Source: an uncultured SAR86 cluster bacterium (GTDB lineage: Bacteria > Pseudomonadota > Gammaproteobacteria > Magnimaribacterales > AG-339-G14). Taken from it: a stretch of DNA of 64,000 nt. The position numbers and the translations under genes were made by a program. Under the pieces are notes generated by a model. That model was given only the letters and a program-made list of their open reading frames with translations, was not told where the DNA came from and made no database searches. Of the stretch, positions 25,589-34,163 are shown one piece after another. The stretch covers positions 62,001 to 126,000 of the forward strand of contig CACPDB010000001.1 in assembly GCA_902632605.1 (NCBI GenBank). The letters are read 5' to 3'. Within the stretch, counting starts at the first letter, position 1; each line of letters begins with the position of its first letter.

Positions 25589-26977
25589 ATGCAGGATATA
25601 AATACCTCTCAAGTTAAAGAAATTCCAATTAATGATCTAGTAGAGAGAGCGCGCATTGCTCAAGCTAAATATGAATCATTTACACAACAGCAAGTAGATA
25701 AAATTGTTCGAGATATTGGTAAATTCGTTTATGACAATGCTGAGGCATTAGCAAAAATGGCTGTCGAGGAGACTGAAATGGGATCCTACGAAGACAAAAT
25801 TCTCAAAAATAAAGGTAAAGCCCGAGTAATTTGGAATAATTTGAAGGACAAAAAGTCCAGGGGTGTGATTGGTGAAGATAATGAAACCAATCTTGTTTTT
25901 GTTGCAAAACCAATGGGAGTTGTAGCTGCTGTAACTCCTGTTACTAACCCAATTGTAACGCCGATGTGTAACGGCATGTTTGCTCTCAAAACTGGTAATG
26001 CAGTTATTTTTGCATCTCATCCAAAAGCTCAAAAATGTGCTGAGTACTTAACCTCAGAATTTATGAAAATTGTAAAGTCTCATGATGGACCAGATGATTT
26101 GATCCAAGTAGTTACTAACGGGACTGTAGAAAAGACTCAACAACTTATGCAATCTGCTGATGTAGTTGTTGCTACAGGAGGCGGGGCGATGGTTAAATCA
26201 GCTTATTCTTCGGGCAAACCTTCTTTTGGAGTAGGGGCTGGAAATGTGCCGGTTATAATTGATAGAAATATAAATTTAAAAGAAGCTGTTGAAAAAATTG
26301 TAGACGGAGCATCTTTCGATCATGGCATTATATGTTCGCACGAGCAATTTGTTTTAGCTCCAGAAGAAAATTTCGACCAAACAATAGAATTATTTACAAA
26401 TACAGGAAAGGTATGGTTCACAAATGATAAGTTGCAAATCCAGAATTTGCGCGATGTTGTTTTCCATGATGGCCATTTAAATAAAGATGTAGTAGGAAAA
26501 TCAGCAAGTGATGTTGGTAAAATGGCAGGGATTGAAATTCCAGAATCTGCGAGGTTGATTTTGCTTCCAGCAGATGGATCAGGAACTGAGGATGTTCTTG
26601 CCAAAGAAAAACTTTGTCCAGTGATTGCAATTGTCCCTTATTCAACTTTTGAAAATGCAGTTGCTATGGCCAAAGCAAATCTTTTAGTAGAGGGTGCAGG
26701 TCATTCAGCTGCACTTCACTCAAATAATGATGAAAATATTCAAATGGCTGGCTTAGAGCTTCCCATCAGCCGTCTGGTTGTTAATCAACCAAGCTCTACA
26801 ACTGCTGGAGGGTCGTTAACCAACGGATTTGCACCTACTACTACTTTAGGATGTGGTTCTTGGGGAGGTAATTCAATTTCCGAAAATCTTGACTATAAAC
26901 ATCTTATGAATGTTTCTCGAATCGGGAAAGTTATAGCTGATAAAGAAGTACCATCGGACGACGAGATTTGGGCTTAG
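25589..26977 (+). CDS. aldehyde dehydrogenase, CoA-acylating type
   Basis: A 462-residue NAD(P)-linked aldehyde dehydrogenase. The segments V-T-P-V-T-N-P-I-V-T-P and S-F-G-V-G-A-G-N-V-P, and the catalytic Cys in F-D-H-G-I-I-C-S-H-E-Q, are typical of enzymes that make acyl-CoA, such as the acylating domain of AdhE, EutE-type enzymes and acylating sulfoacetaldehyde dehydrogenase. A ribosome site (AAAAGG) is 8 bases before the ATG. Its pairing with the preceding ThDP enzyme suggests a small catabolic module; the aldehyde used is unknown. Confidence 0.82.
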   Translation: MQDINTSQVKEIPINDLVERARIAQAKYESFTQQQVDKIVRDIGKFVYDNAEALAKMAVEETEMGSYEDKILKNKGKARVIWNNLKDKKSRGVIGEDNETNLVFVAKPMGVVAAVTPVTNPIVTPMCNGMFALKTGNAVIFASHPKAQKCAEYLTSEFMKIVKSHDGPDDLIQVVTNGTVEKTQQLMQSADVVVATGGGAMVKSAYSSGKPSFGVGAGNVPVIIDRNINLKEAVEKIVDGASFDHGIICSHEQFVLAPEENFDQTIELFTNTGKVWFTNDKLQIQNLRDVVFHDGHLNKDVVGKSASDVGKMAGIEIPESARLILLPADGSGTEDVLAKEKLCPVIAIVPYSTFENAVAMAKANLLVEGAGHSAALHSNNDENIQMAGLELPISRLVVNQPSSTTAGGSLTNGFAPTTTLGCGSWGGNSISENLDYKHLMNVSRIGKVIADKEVPSDDEIWA

Positions 26978-26990
26978 ATTTCTTATTTTC

Positions 26991-27018
26991 AAAGAATATA
27001 CTCGAATAGAGATTCTTT
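26991..27018 (+). terminator. weak hairpin terminator candidate
   Basis: AAAGAAT (26991-26997) pairs with ATTCTTT (27012-27018), with an inner CTC/GAG pair, a 3-base bulge and a GAATA loop. A T-rich but interrupted tract follows. It could end the aldehyde dehydrogenase transcript before the isc operon. The stem is AT-rich, so confidence is low. Confidence 0.35.
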
Positions 27019-27082
27019 AATCTTTTATAATCTTTTCGCATAAAAAAATAATAAGTTTATAAATTTAATTATAAAAAATAGC

Positions 27083-27114
27083 TGTACCTTATTTTTCTAT
27101 AAAAATGTGGTACA
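27083..27114 (+). promoter_or_regulatory. interrupted palindrome over the probable isc promoter
   Basis: Outer arms TGTACC (27083-27088) and GGTACA (27109-27114) enclose inner arms ATTTTT (27091-27096) and AAAAAT (27101-27106) around CTAT. The right arm overlaps TACAAT (27111-27116), a likely -10 element 10 bases before the iscS ATG. It could be an operator for the operon; it does not obviously match a classical IscR site. Confidence 0.5.
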
Positions 27115-27126
27115 ATTTGTGCCGAG

Positions 27127-28551
27127 ATGGATAAAAAGTATTTATTTAAAAGAAACAATGTTTGGTGGGTAAAACTCGCTGTACCTGTGTACCTTAGAGA
27201 AAAGTTAGGTTTTGACTTAAGAAAATCTACAGGAGAAAAAGATCTTGAAAAGGCTCTTCTTGTAAGAGACAGTATTGTCAGTGAATTCAAATCTAAGTTT
27301 TCTAAAGATATAGAACAAAAATCGCCTTTTGAGTCAGACTTTTTAAACAAAACAACATATTTTGACTATGCTTCTACTACTCCAGTTGATGAGAGAGTCA
27401 TTGAAAAAATGAAAGAATGTTTGTCTTTTGAAGGGGCTTTTGGAAATTCAGGTTCTAGATCTCATGTATATGGCTGGAAAGCAGAAGAACTTGTTGAGGA
27501 AGCTCGTTTCAATGTAGCAAATTTACTGAGCTGTGATCCCAGAGAAATTATTTGGACTTCTGGAGCAACTGAATCCGATAATTTGGCTATAAAAGGCGCT
27601 GCTTATTTTTACAAATCAAAAGGCAGACACATAATAACTTCCAAAATCGAGCATAAGGCTGTGCTTGACGTATGTAGGCAGCTTGAAAAAGAAAATTTTG
27701 AGGTAACCTATTTGGATCCTAATGAAAGTGGAGTCATTCCTCCCCAAGCAGTCAAGGATGCAATCAGAGAAGATACAGTGCTTGTTTCTCTTATGCAAAT
27801 TAACAACGAGATTGGAGTTCTTAATGATATTGAGCAAATAGGTTTAATTACAAGGGAAAATGGCACTATTTTTCATGTTGATGCAGCTCAAAGCGCAGGA
27901 AAAATTCCAATAGATCTTAGTAAATTAAACGTTGATTTAATGTCTTTCTCCGCTCACAAAATCTATGGGCCTAAAGGAATTGGAGCATTGTATATTCGAA
28001 GAAAACCAAGAGTCAGACTACAGCCTCTTTTCCATGGTGGAGGTCAAGAAAGAGGAATCAGAGCAGGAACTTTACCCACTCACCAAATAGTCGGAATGGG
28101 AGAGGCTTTTAGAATTGCTCAAGAGCAAATGGAAATTGACCACAAAAGACTAACTGACTTTAGATCAATTCTTTGGAACGGTTTAAAAGATATGGAGGAA
28201 GTTTATATAAATGGTTCCATAGATAACAGTTTTCCTGGAATATTTAATATGTCTTTTAATTTTGTAGAAGGCGAGTCTTTGATCATGGCTCTCAAAAATA
28301 TAGCTGTTTCATCTGGGTCGGCTTGTACATCAGCAAGCCTTGAGCCTTCCTATGTCTTAAGAGCACTTGGTAGACCCGATGAATTAGCTCATAGTTCAAT
28401 TAGATTTTCTTTTGGAAGATTCACAAGGAAAGAGGAAGTTGAGAACACTGTTGATCTTGTAAAAAATTCAGTATCTCAATTGAGAGAAATTTCTCCTCTT
28501 TGGGAAATGTACCAAGACGGTATTGATTTGGATAAAATAGAATGGGCATAG
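27127..28551 (+). CDS. iscS: cysteine desulfurase IscS with an N-terminal integrase-like domain
   Basis: PLP enzyme that takes sulfur from cysteine for Fe-S clusters and tRNA thiolation. The IscS core runs from about residue 77 to 474: [12 protein letters not shown] Lys in F-S-A-H-K-I-Y-G, catalytic Cys in S-S-G-S-A-C-T-S-A, and an end like E. coli IscS (W-E-M-Y...I-E-W-A). Residues 1-62 are extra and read [31 protein letters not shown], like the N-terminal DUF6538-type domain of tyrosine recombinases. After codon 21 (GTG) there is no ATG, GTG or TTG before the core, so most of the extension must be translated. It is the first gene of the isc operon; iscR is absent. Confidence 0.95.
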   Translation: MDKKYLFKRNNVWWVKLAVPVYLREKLGFDLRKSTGEKDLEKALLVRDSIVSEFKSKFSKDIEQKSPFESDFLNKTTYFDYASTTPVDERVIEKMKECLSFEGAFGNSGSRSHVYGWKAEELVEEARFNVANLLSCDPREIIWTSGATESDNLAIKGAAYFYKSKGRHIITSKIEHKAVLDVCRQLEKENFEVTYLDPNESGVIPPQAVKDAIREDTVLVSLMQINNEIGVLNDIEQIGLITRENGTIFHVDAAQSAGKIPIDLSKLNVDLMSFSAHKIYGPKGIGALYIRRKPRVRLQPLFHGGGQERGIRAGTLPTHQIVGMGEAFRIAQEQMEIDHKRLTDFRSILWNGLKDMEEVYINGSIDNSFPGIFNMSFNFVEGESLIMALKNIAVSSGSACTSASLEPSYVLRALGRPDELAHSSIRFSFGRFTRKEEVENTVDLVKNSVSQLREISPLWEMYQDGIDLDKIEWA

Positions 28552-28572
28552 AAGTTTTTAAGTGAGGTAAAC

Positions 28573-28995
28573 ATGGCATATTCACAAAAAGTAGTCGATA
28601 AATTCGAAGAAACCTTAAAAAATCCAGAAGGCGCAAGCGTTGGAAGATGGAAACCTGGTGATAAAGATTTCCACAGAGTTGGAACAGGCATCGTAGGAGC
28701 TCCAGCATGTGGCGATGTTATGAAATTACAAATTAAGTGTGAAAATATCGAAGGCGAGAATAGAATTGTTGATGCCAGATTTAAAACTTATGGCTGTGGT
28801 TCTGCAATTGCTTCCAGCGGTCAATTAATAGACATGCTCAAAGGTAAGACACTTGAAGAAGCACAGAATATTTCTAATCAAGAAATCGTCGATATTTTAG
28901 AATTACCTGCAATCAAAATTCATTGTAGTGTACTTGCAGAAGAAGCTATTCACAGGGCAATAGATGATTTTAAAAGTCTAAGAAATAATGACTAA
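28573..28995 (+). CDS. iscU: Fe-S cluster scaffold IscU with altered HscA motif
   Basis: Scaffold on which IscS and ferredoxin build [2Fe-2S] clusters. The 140 residues have the three cluster cysteines: G-A-P-A-C-G-D (Cys46), Y-G-C-G-S (Cys75) and I-H-C-S (Cys118). About ten more residues than E. coli IscU lie between the first helix and the G-T-G-I-V-G-A-P loop (about 17-36). The chaperone-binding motif, normally L-P-P-V-K, reads L-P-A-I-K at 111-115. The gene is 21 bases after iscS, and its stop shares one base with the next gene. Confidence 0.96.
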   Translation: MAYSQKVVDKFEETLKNPEGASVGRWKPGDKDFHRVGTGIVGAPACGDVMKLQIKCENIEGENRIVDARFKTYGCGSAIASSGQLIDMLKGKTLEEAQNISNQEIVDILELPAIKIHCSVLAEEAIHRAIDDFKSLRNND

Positions 28996-29723
28996 TGCCA
29001 AAAATAAAAGTTTTACCTCATGAAGACCTTTGTCCAGAAGGGATTGAGTTCGAAGCAGAACAAGGTAAATCCGTTTGTGAAAATTTACTAAATCATTCTG
29101 TAGACATAGAACATGCATGCGAGTTATCTTGCGCATGTACAACTTGTCATGTCATTTTCAAAGAAGGATTCAACTCTCTTAACGAGTCCTCAGATGACGA
29201 AGAAGACTTACTAGATAAAGCTTGGGGATTAGAACAAAGATCAAGATTGAGTTGCCAAACTATTGTTTCTAATTCAGACTTAACCATCGAAATCCCGAAA
29301 TATACAATAAATATGGTTTCTGAAAATCATCCAAAACCAAAGAATGTGTTAAATAGAGAAATATCATCAATGGACTTTGACATTTCTAACTCTGCCGCTA
29401 AACATCTTAACTCTATGGTTGCATCTAAAAAATCCTCTGGAGTAAGAATTTCCTTAAAAGATTCAGGATGTTCTGGCTTTGCATACCAAATTGATTTAGT
29501 AGAAAAAATTGAAGAAAATGATTTTAATGGACTAATAAATGGAGTTAATTTATTTATACAAGATAAAAGTTTTATTTTTCTTAAAGGAACAAAAATAGAT
29601 TTCGTAAAGAAAAATTTAAATGAAGAATTAGTTTTCTTAAATCCCAATGTTTCTGCAGAATGCGGCTGTGGAGAGAGTTTTAACTTTGATTCTAATTTGG
29701 TAAAAGATTTATCTACGAGATAG
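28995..29723 (+). CDS. ferredoxin-IscA fusion protein
   Basis: One 242-residue reading frame joins two isc proteins. Residues 1-107 are the isc [2Fe-2S] ferredoxin, with cluster Cys 42, 48, 51 and 87 (H-A-C-E-L-S-C-A-C-T-T-C; R-L-S-C-Q), and end with the Fdx-like I-P-K-Y-T-I-N. After a linker of about 18 residues, residues 126-232 are an A-type carrier with D-S-G-C-S-G-F-A-Y (Cys159) and E-C-G-C-G-E-S-F (Cys223, Cys225). Fdx donates electrons for cluster assembly, and IscA receives or passes clusters on. An internal ATG at 29370 (residue 126) could also give free IscA, but no good ribosome site precedes it. Confidence 0.93.
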   Translation: MPKIKVLPHEDLCPEGIEFEAEQGKSVCENLLNHSVDIEHACELSCACTTCHVIFKEGFNSLNESSDDEEDLLDKAWGLEQRSRLSCQTIVSNSDLTIEIPKYTINMVSENHPKPKNVLNREISSMDFDISNSAAKHLNSMVASKKSSGVRISLKDSGCSGFAYQIDLVEKIEENDFNGLINGVNLFIQDKSFIFLKGTKIDFVKKNLNEELVFLNPNVSAECGCGESFNFDSNLVKDLSTR

Positions 29724-29728
29724 TTTCT

Positions 29729-29923
29729 ATGAACTGGTCAGATACTTTCGAGATCGTTGATGGTCTTTGTGAAAAATTTCCAGATGAAGACCCTGAAAAG
29801 CTTCTTTTTATTGATCTTATGAATATGGTTATCTCTCTTGACAGCTTCGAAGGAAAAAAAGAAAACTGTAATGAAAGAACTCTAGAGGCTATACAATCTC
29901 TATGGATAGAGGAGAAGGATTAA
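29729..29923 (+). CDS. iscX: Fe-S assembly protein IscX
   Basis: Small acidic protein that binds IscS and modulates cluster formation, possibly as an iron adaptor. It has 64 residues, with N-terminal W-S-D-T-F-E-I, central F-P-D-E-D-P, F-I-D-L-M-N-M-V and C-terminal L-E-A-I-Q-S-L-W, the family pattern. It closes the isc operon as in E. coli and overlaps ndk by one base. Confidence 0.92.
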   Translation: MNWSDTFEIVDGLCEKFPDEDPEKLLFIDLMNMVISLDSFEGKKENCNERTLEAIQSLWIEEKD

Positions 29924-30330
29924 TGTCAGAAAAAACTTTATGCATAATTAAACCAGATGCGGTAAAAAATAACTTTGTAGATCAAATTAATAAAATGATT
30001 GAATCAAAAGGATTATCTATTTTAAAAAGCAAAAAAACTAATATTTCTTCTGAAATTGCAAAGCAATTTTATGCAGAGCATTCTGAAAAACCCTTCTTCA
30101 ATGAGCTTGTAGATTTTATAACTTCAGGTCCTGCAGTTGTCCAAATTCTGGAAGGTGATTCATGCATAACAAGTTACAGAAGTTTAATGGGCGCAACCAA
30201 TCCAGAAGAAGCTGAAGAAGGCACGATTAGAAAGAAATTTGCTGAGTCAATTTCTAAAAATGCGGTACATGGTTCAGACTCACCAGAATCTGCAGACAGA
30301 GAAATTGAAATAATGTCTGCTTTGTTTTAG
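29923..30330 (+). CDS. ndk: nucleoside diphosphate kinase
   Basis: Balances NTP pools by a phosphohistidine intermediate. From the ATG at 29923 it is 135 residues, slightly under the 140-143 norm. It begins E-K-T-L-C-I-I-K-P-D-A-V and has the active His in N-A-V-H-G-S-D-S-P-E-S-A. An upstream ATG at 29902 would add seven residues inside iscX and is less likely. In Pseudomonas rlmN and pilF lie between ndk and rodZ; neither is here. Confidence 0.96.
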   Translation: MSEKTLCIIKPDAVKNNFVDQINKMIESKGLSILKSKKTNISSEIAKQFYAEHSEKPFFNELVDFITSGPAVVQILEGDSCITSYRSLMGATNPEEAEEGTIRKKFAESISKNAVHGSDSPESADREIEIMSALF

Positions 30331-30339
30331 TTTGAGGTT

Positions 30340-31185
30340 ATGGAAAGCTGGAACGAACAGCTAAGTACTAAAATTCTTGAATCTGAATTTTCGATTAAAG
30401 AAATTTCGGATAAAACAAAAATCCCTACAAAATTCATCGAAGCAATTGAGAAAGCCGATTTTAAAAATCTTCCAGCTGAGATTTTTGCAAAATCTCAAAT
30501 AGAGCGACTTTTTAAATTTTTAGGAATTGATCCAAGTGAAGCGCTCAAGGATTATGAAGAATTTTTATCTCCACCAAAACTATCATCTGAAGATGAACCT
30601 TTAGCAGATACAAAGTTTAATTTTCATAACCTTTTAGATAATTTAAATTTACCTAGCGTTAGTAACACTTACCTGAAATATGGGGGTATTTTATTTATTT
30701 CTATTATTTTATTGGTTTTAATGTTTGCTATAACGGATGACGATGAAACAGATTCAACAGAAAATAAAGAAAAATTGAATGTATTAGAATCCTTGGAAAT
30801 TGAAAATCAAAATTTATCGATTAGTTCTTCTGAAGAAGAAATATTAAATGAGAATTCAATTAAAAAAGAATTATCTTCAAATGACAAAATCATAGATGAT
30901 TTAAGTCCAAAAGATTTAATGAGAAAAATTGAAATTGTCATTGATGGAGAAAGTTGGGTAGTGGTTTTTGATAAAAATGAAAGACTTCTTTACGAGTTGA
31001 TGCAAACAGGAAGTTATGAGCTCTCAGGAATTTCTCCACTGAGGTTTAAAATAGGGTATGCTCCTGCGACTAATTTATATATCGATAATCAAAAGATTAG
31101 TTTTTCTAAAGCAATTAAAGGAGCAACTAATTATGCTCATTTTTTAGTAAACGAGGCAAATAAAGTTGAATCAATTAGAGATTAA
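30340..31185 (+). CDS. rodZ: cytoskeletal protein RodZ
   Basis: Membrane protein that links the MreB cytoskeleton to the cell-wall elongation machinery. The 281 residues have an N-terminal helix-turn-helix (about 10-75, [10 protein letters not shown] and the E-K-A-D-F-K-N-L-P motif), a single membrane helix (about 111-130), an acidic linker and a C-terminal periplasmic DUF4115 domain (about 190-270). It lies between ndk and ispG and overlaps ispG by 20 bases. Confidence 0.92.
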   Translation: MESWNEQLSTKILESEFSIKEISDKTKIPTKFIEAIEKADFKNLPAEIFAKSQIERLFKFLGIDPSEALKDYEEFLSPPKLSSEDEPLADTKFNFHNLLDNLNLPSVSNTYLKYGGILFISIILLVLMFAITDDDETDSTENKEKLNVLESLEIENQNLSISSSEEEILNENSIKKELSSNDKIIDDLSPKDLMRKIEIVIDGESWVVVFDKNERLLYELMQTGSYELSGISPLRFKIGYAPATNLYIDNQKISFSKAIKGATNYAHFLVNEANKVESIRD

Positions 31186-32278
31186 GCGAAGGAAAAGCAG
31201 ACTTATTCACGTTGGAAATATTCCTATTGGAGGAGACTCAGAGATAACAGTTCAAAGTATGACTAATACTTTGACAACTGACATAAAAAAAACTGTAGAA
31301 CAAATTAAAGAATTAGAAAAAGTTGGAGCAGATTTAATAAGAGTTTCTGTACCAGACGAAGATTCTGCAAAAGCCTTTAAAAAAATTAAAGAGCAAGCAA
31401 AAGTTCCATTGATTGCTGATATTCACTTTGATTACAAGATTGCTATTCAGGCAGCTGAACAAGGAGCGGATTGTTTAAGAATAAATCCCGGAAATATTGG
31501 AAACGAAAAAAAAGTAAAAGAAGTAATTGCTTGCGCATCGCATCATAATATTCCGATTAGGATTGGAGTAAATGCAGGTTCTTTAGAAAAAAAACTTCAA
31601 AAAAAATATGGAGAACCAAATTCTGATGCATTAGTAGAATCGGCTATGAATCATGTAAATATCTTAAAGAAACAAAATTTTGAAAATTTTAAACTCAGTA
31701 TTAAAGCTTCTGATATCTATATGATGACAGAAAGTTATAGAAAAATTAGCTCCTTGATTGACCAACCTCTTCATTTAGGCCTAACGGAAGCCGGTGGACA
31801 AAGAAGTGGAACTATTAAATCATCAATAGCAATCGGACAACTTCTATCAGAAGGTATAGGCGATACTATAAGAGTATCCCTCGCTTCAGATCCGTGCGAA
31901 GAAATTAAAGTAGGATTTGATATTTTAAGGTCTCTTAAATTAAGGAAAAAGGGTATCAATTTTATCGCCTGTCCAAGTTGCGCAAGACAAAATTTTGATG
32001 TCATTAAAACAATGAATGCACTTGAATCTAGACTTGAAGATATAACTGAAAATATAGATGTTGCGGTTATTGGTTGTTATGTAAACGGACCAGGAGAATC
32101 TAAGGCTGCGGATGTTGGCTTAACAGGAGCTTCGCCAAATAATCTTGTCTATATAGATGGAAAGGCAGACCATAAACTTTCGAACAAGGATCTTATTGAC
32201 TCTCTTGAAAAATTAATAAGGAAGAAAGCAAAAAAAATTAAACAATCCAAAAGTAAGCTTTCTATTAAAGAGGTCTAA
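31166..32278 (+). CDS. ispG: 4-hydroxy-3-methylbut-2-enyl diphosphate synthase (flavodoxin)
   Basis: Sixth step of the MEP pathway, a [4Fe-4S] enzyme, so it depends on the isc system just upstream. The 370 residues include [15 protein letters not shown], the cluster motif C-P-S-C-A-R at about 271-276 and G-C-Y-V-N-G-P-G-E with the third Cys. The start is TTG inside the end of rodZ; an N-terminal start further on would cut into the conserved barrel. Confidence 0.96.
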   Translation: MNQLEIKRRKSRLIHVGNIPIGGDSEITVQSMTNTLTTDIKKTVEQIKELEKVGADLIRVSVPDEDSAKAFKKIKEQAKVPLIADIHFDYKIAIQAAEQGADCLRINPGNIGNEKKVKEVIACASHHNIPIRIGVNAGSLEKKLQKKYGEPNSDALVESAMNHVNILKKQNFENFKLSIKASDIYMMTESYRKISSLIDQPLHLGLTEAGGQRSGTIKSSIAIGQLLSEGIGDTIRVSLASDPCEEIKVGFDILRSLKLRKKGINFIACPSCARQNFDVIKTMNALESRLEDITENIDVAVIGCYVNGPGESKAADVGLTGASPNNLVYIDGKADHKLSNKDLIDSLEKLIRKKAKKIKQSKSKLSIKEV

Positions 32279-32283
32279 TCATT

Positions 32284-33543
32284 ATGAAAAAGATTTCAAA
32301 GTTGCGAGGCATGCAAGACACAGACCCAAATGAAACAACCAAAATTAATTTTGTTGAAAACGGCTTTAATGAAGTTTCCAAAAGTTATGGCTACCAAGAG
32401 GTAAGATTCCCAATCATAGAAAGTACAGATTTATTTAAAAGATCCGTTGGAGATCAATCGGACATAGTGAATAAAGAAATGTTTACTTTTGAAAGCAAAA
32501 GCGGAAAATCGATGACGCTTAGACCAGAAGGCACAGCAGGATGTATGCGCATGGCTATAGAAACTGGATTGCTAGATGCCGGTCAACAGAGATTGTCTTA
32601 TAAAGGTCCAATGTTTCGATATGAACGTCCTCAAAAAGGTAGGTCTCGCCAATTTCAACAACTAAGTTTGGAGGCATATGGCTTTAACGATTATGTTATT
32701 GATTTAGAAATGCTAGAGATATCAAACCTTCTTTTTGAAGAACTCTCAGTTAAAAAAGAAATGACCTTAGAAATTAACTCTATTGGCTCTCAAAAAGATC
32801 AACAAGAATACTCTCAAAAATTAAAAGATTATTTTTCAAAATATAAAAAAGATTTAGATAAGGATAGCTTAAAAAGATTAGATAAAAATCCCTTGAGAAT
32901 TTTAGATTCAAAAAATAAAAATTTAGAAAGTCTCATTAAAGAAGCTCCTATGATAGATCAATCAATTTCTAAGGAATCGCGAGAAAAATTTTCATTGATA
33001 AAAAACTATCTAGAGGATCTAGAAATTCAATACATAGAAAATCCCCTTTTGGTTAGAGGATTGGATTATTACAATGATTTGGTTTTTGAATGGAAATCAA
33101 ATTCAATTGGTTCTCAAGATACTATTTGTGGGGGAGGAAGATATGATTCATTATCTAAAATTATCGGCGGAAGACAAACAAATGCTATTGGCTTATCAAT
33201 AGGTCTTGAAAGACTATGTTTGTTAATTGAAGATTCAATGTTAAGAGATACAAAGTCATTGTTGATAGTATCTCTTGAAGACTCCTTTTTTCTAGACGGA
33301 ATGAAACTAGCTTCGTCTCTGAGAAAGAAATTAAAAGACTTTGCAATCCAATTTTCTGGGAAAGAAAAAAATTTAAAAACCCTTCTAAAAAAAGCAAACA
33401 AAAAAAATACAGATTTCATGGTTATAATTGGTCGAGAAGAGATTAAAAATAATTCTTATACCTTGAAAAAACTTTCAATGAGTCAAGAAATGAAAATCGA
33501 TAATTTTGATTCCTTATTGGAAATTTTGAAAAAGACAAAATGA
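32284..33543 (+). CDS. hisS: histidyl-tRNA synthetase
   Basis: Charges tRNA-His. The 419 residues match the class IIa bacterial family: L-R-G-M-Q-D at the start, motif 2 F-R-Y-E-R-P-Q-K-G-R-S-R-Q-F-Q-Q, the HisA motif L-V-R-G-L-D-Y-Y and G-G-G-R-Y-D-S-L. The stop overlaps yfgM by 4 bases. The ispG-hisS-yfgM-bamB-der order is classical. Confidence 0.97.
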   Translation: MKKISKLRGMQDTDPNETTKINFVENGFNEVSKSYGYQEVRFPIIESTDLFKRSVGDQSDIVNKEMFTFESKSGKSMTLRPEGTAGCMRMAIETGLLDAGQQRLSYKGPMFRYERPQKGRSRQFQQLSLEAYGFNDYVIDLEMLEISNLLFEELSVKKEMTLEINSIGSQKDQQEYSQKLKDYFSKYKKDLDKDSLKRLDKNPLRILDSKNKNLESLIKEAPMIDQSISKESREKFSLIKNYLEDLEIQYIENPLLVRGLDYYNDLVFEWKSNSIGSQDTICGGGRYDSLSKIIGGRQTNAIGLSIGLERLCLLIEDSMLRDTKSLLIVSLEDSFFLDGMKLASSLRKKLKDFAIQFSGKEKNLKTLLKKANKKNTDFMVIIGREEIKNNSYTLKKLSMSQEMKIDNFDSLLEILKKTK

Positions 33544-34163
33544 ATTTTCTAAATAAAATCTATGTTTGGATTCTGAATAATTATATTAAGTTAATTACAT
33601 TTTTCTTTATCTTGGTCCTTAGCTATGGGACCTATCTTTACTTTTATTTTTCAGCTCAAAAAAAAGATAAAGACGCGGGAGATTTATTTTTGAATTTTTA
33701 TAACTCTTATTCGTCTTCTGACTTTAGCGAACAAGAATATAAAATTATTTTAGATGAGATTTCTCAAATAGATGATGCTTCAATTTATTTAGTTATGCTC
33801 AAGTCAATTTATGCAGCACAGTCTGTAGAAAATAGCGACTTACAAAGAGCATTAACTGAGCTTTCAAATGCTAGAGAAATTTTAAGCAAAAAAGGTAATG
33901 ACTATAGTTTTTTAAGGGAAATAATTGATTTAAGAATGGTAAATATTTTTATACATTTAGAAGATTTAGATAGGGCTAAAAATATTTTCAAGAATACTTT
34001 TACAACTTATCAAGCAAATAAACTTATTCTTCAAGGAGATATTTTAGCGATAGAAAAAAAATTTGATGAAGCAAAGAGGAAATATATGGATGCCTTACAA
34101 AGTTCTGAAAATGACACTCAAAAAAACTTCATTAACTTAAAAATTTCTAATTTGACAGAATAA
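33540..34163 (+). CDS. yfgM: YfgM-like ancillary SecYEG/periplasmic chaperone protein
   Basis: Inner-membrane protein with a periplasmic TPR-like domain that in E. coli interacts with PpiD and SecYEG. It has 207 residues: a membrane helix at about 16-36, then helical repeats, including F-D-E-A-K-R-K-Y-M-D-A-L near the end. Sequence similarity is weak, so the call depends on size, topology and the hisS-yfgM-bamB position. It shares one base with bamB. Confidence 0.85.
   Translation: MNFLNKIYVWILNNYIKLITFFFILVLSYGTYLYFYFSAQKKDKDAGDLFLNFYNSYSSSDFSEQEYKIILDEISQIDDASIYLVMLKSIYAAQSVENSDLQRALTELSNAREILSKKGNDYSFLREIIDLRMVNIFIHLEDLDRAKNIFKNTFTTYQANKLILQGDILAIEKKFDEAKRKYMDALQSSENDTQKNFINLKISNLTE

Noticed and set aside
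29370-29723. Separate iscA gene starting at the internal ATG
   Set aside because: The frame is continuous with ferredoxin, no stop intervenes and no ribosome site precedes the ATG; kept as a possible second product in the fusion entry.
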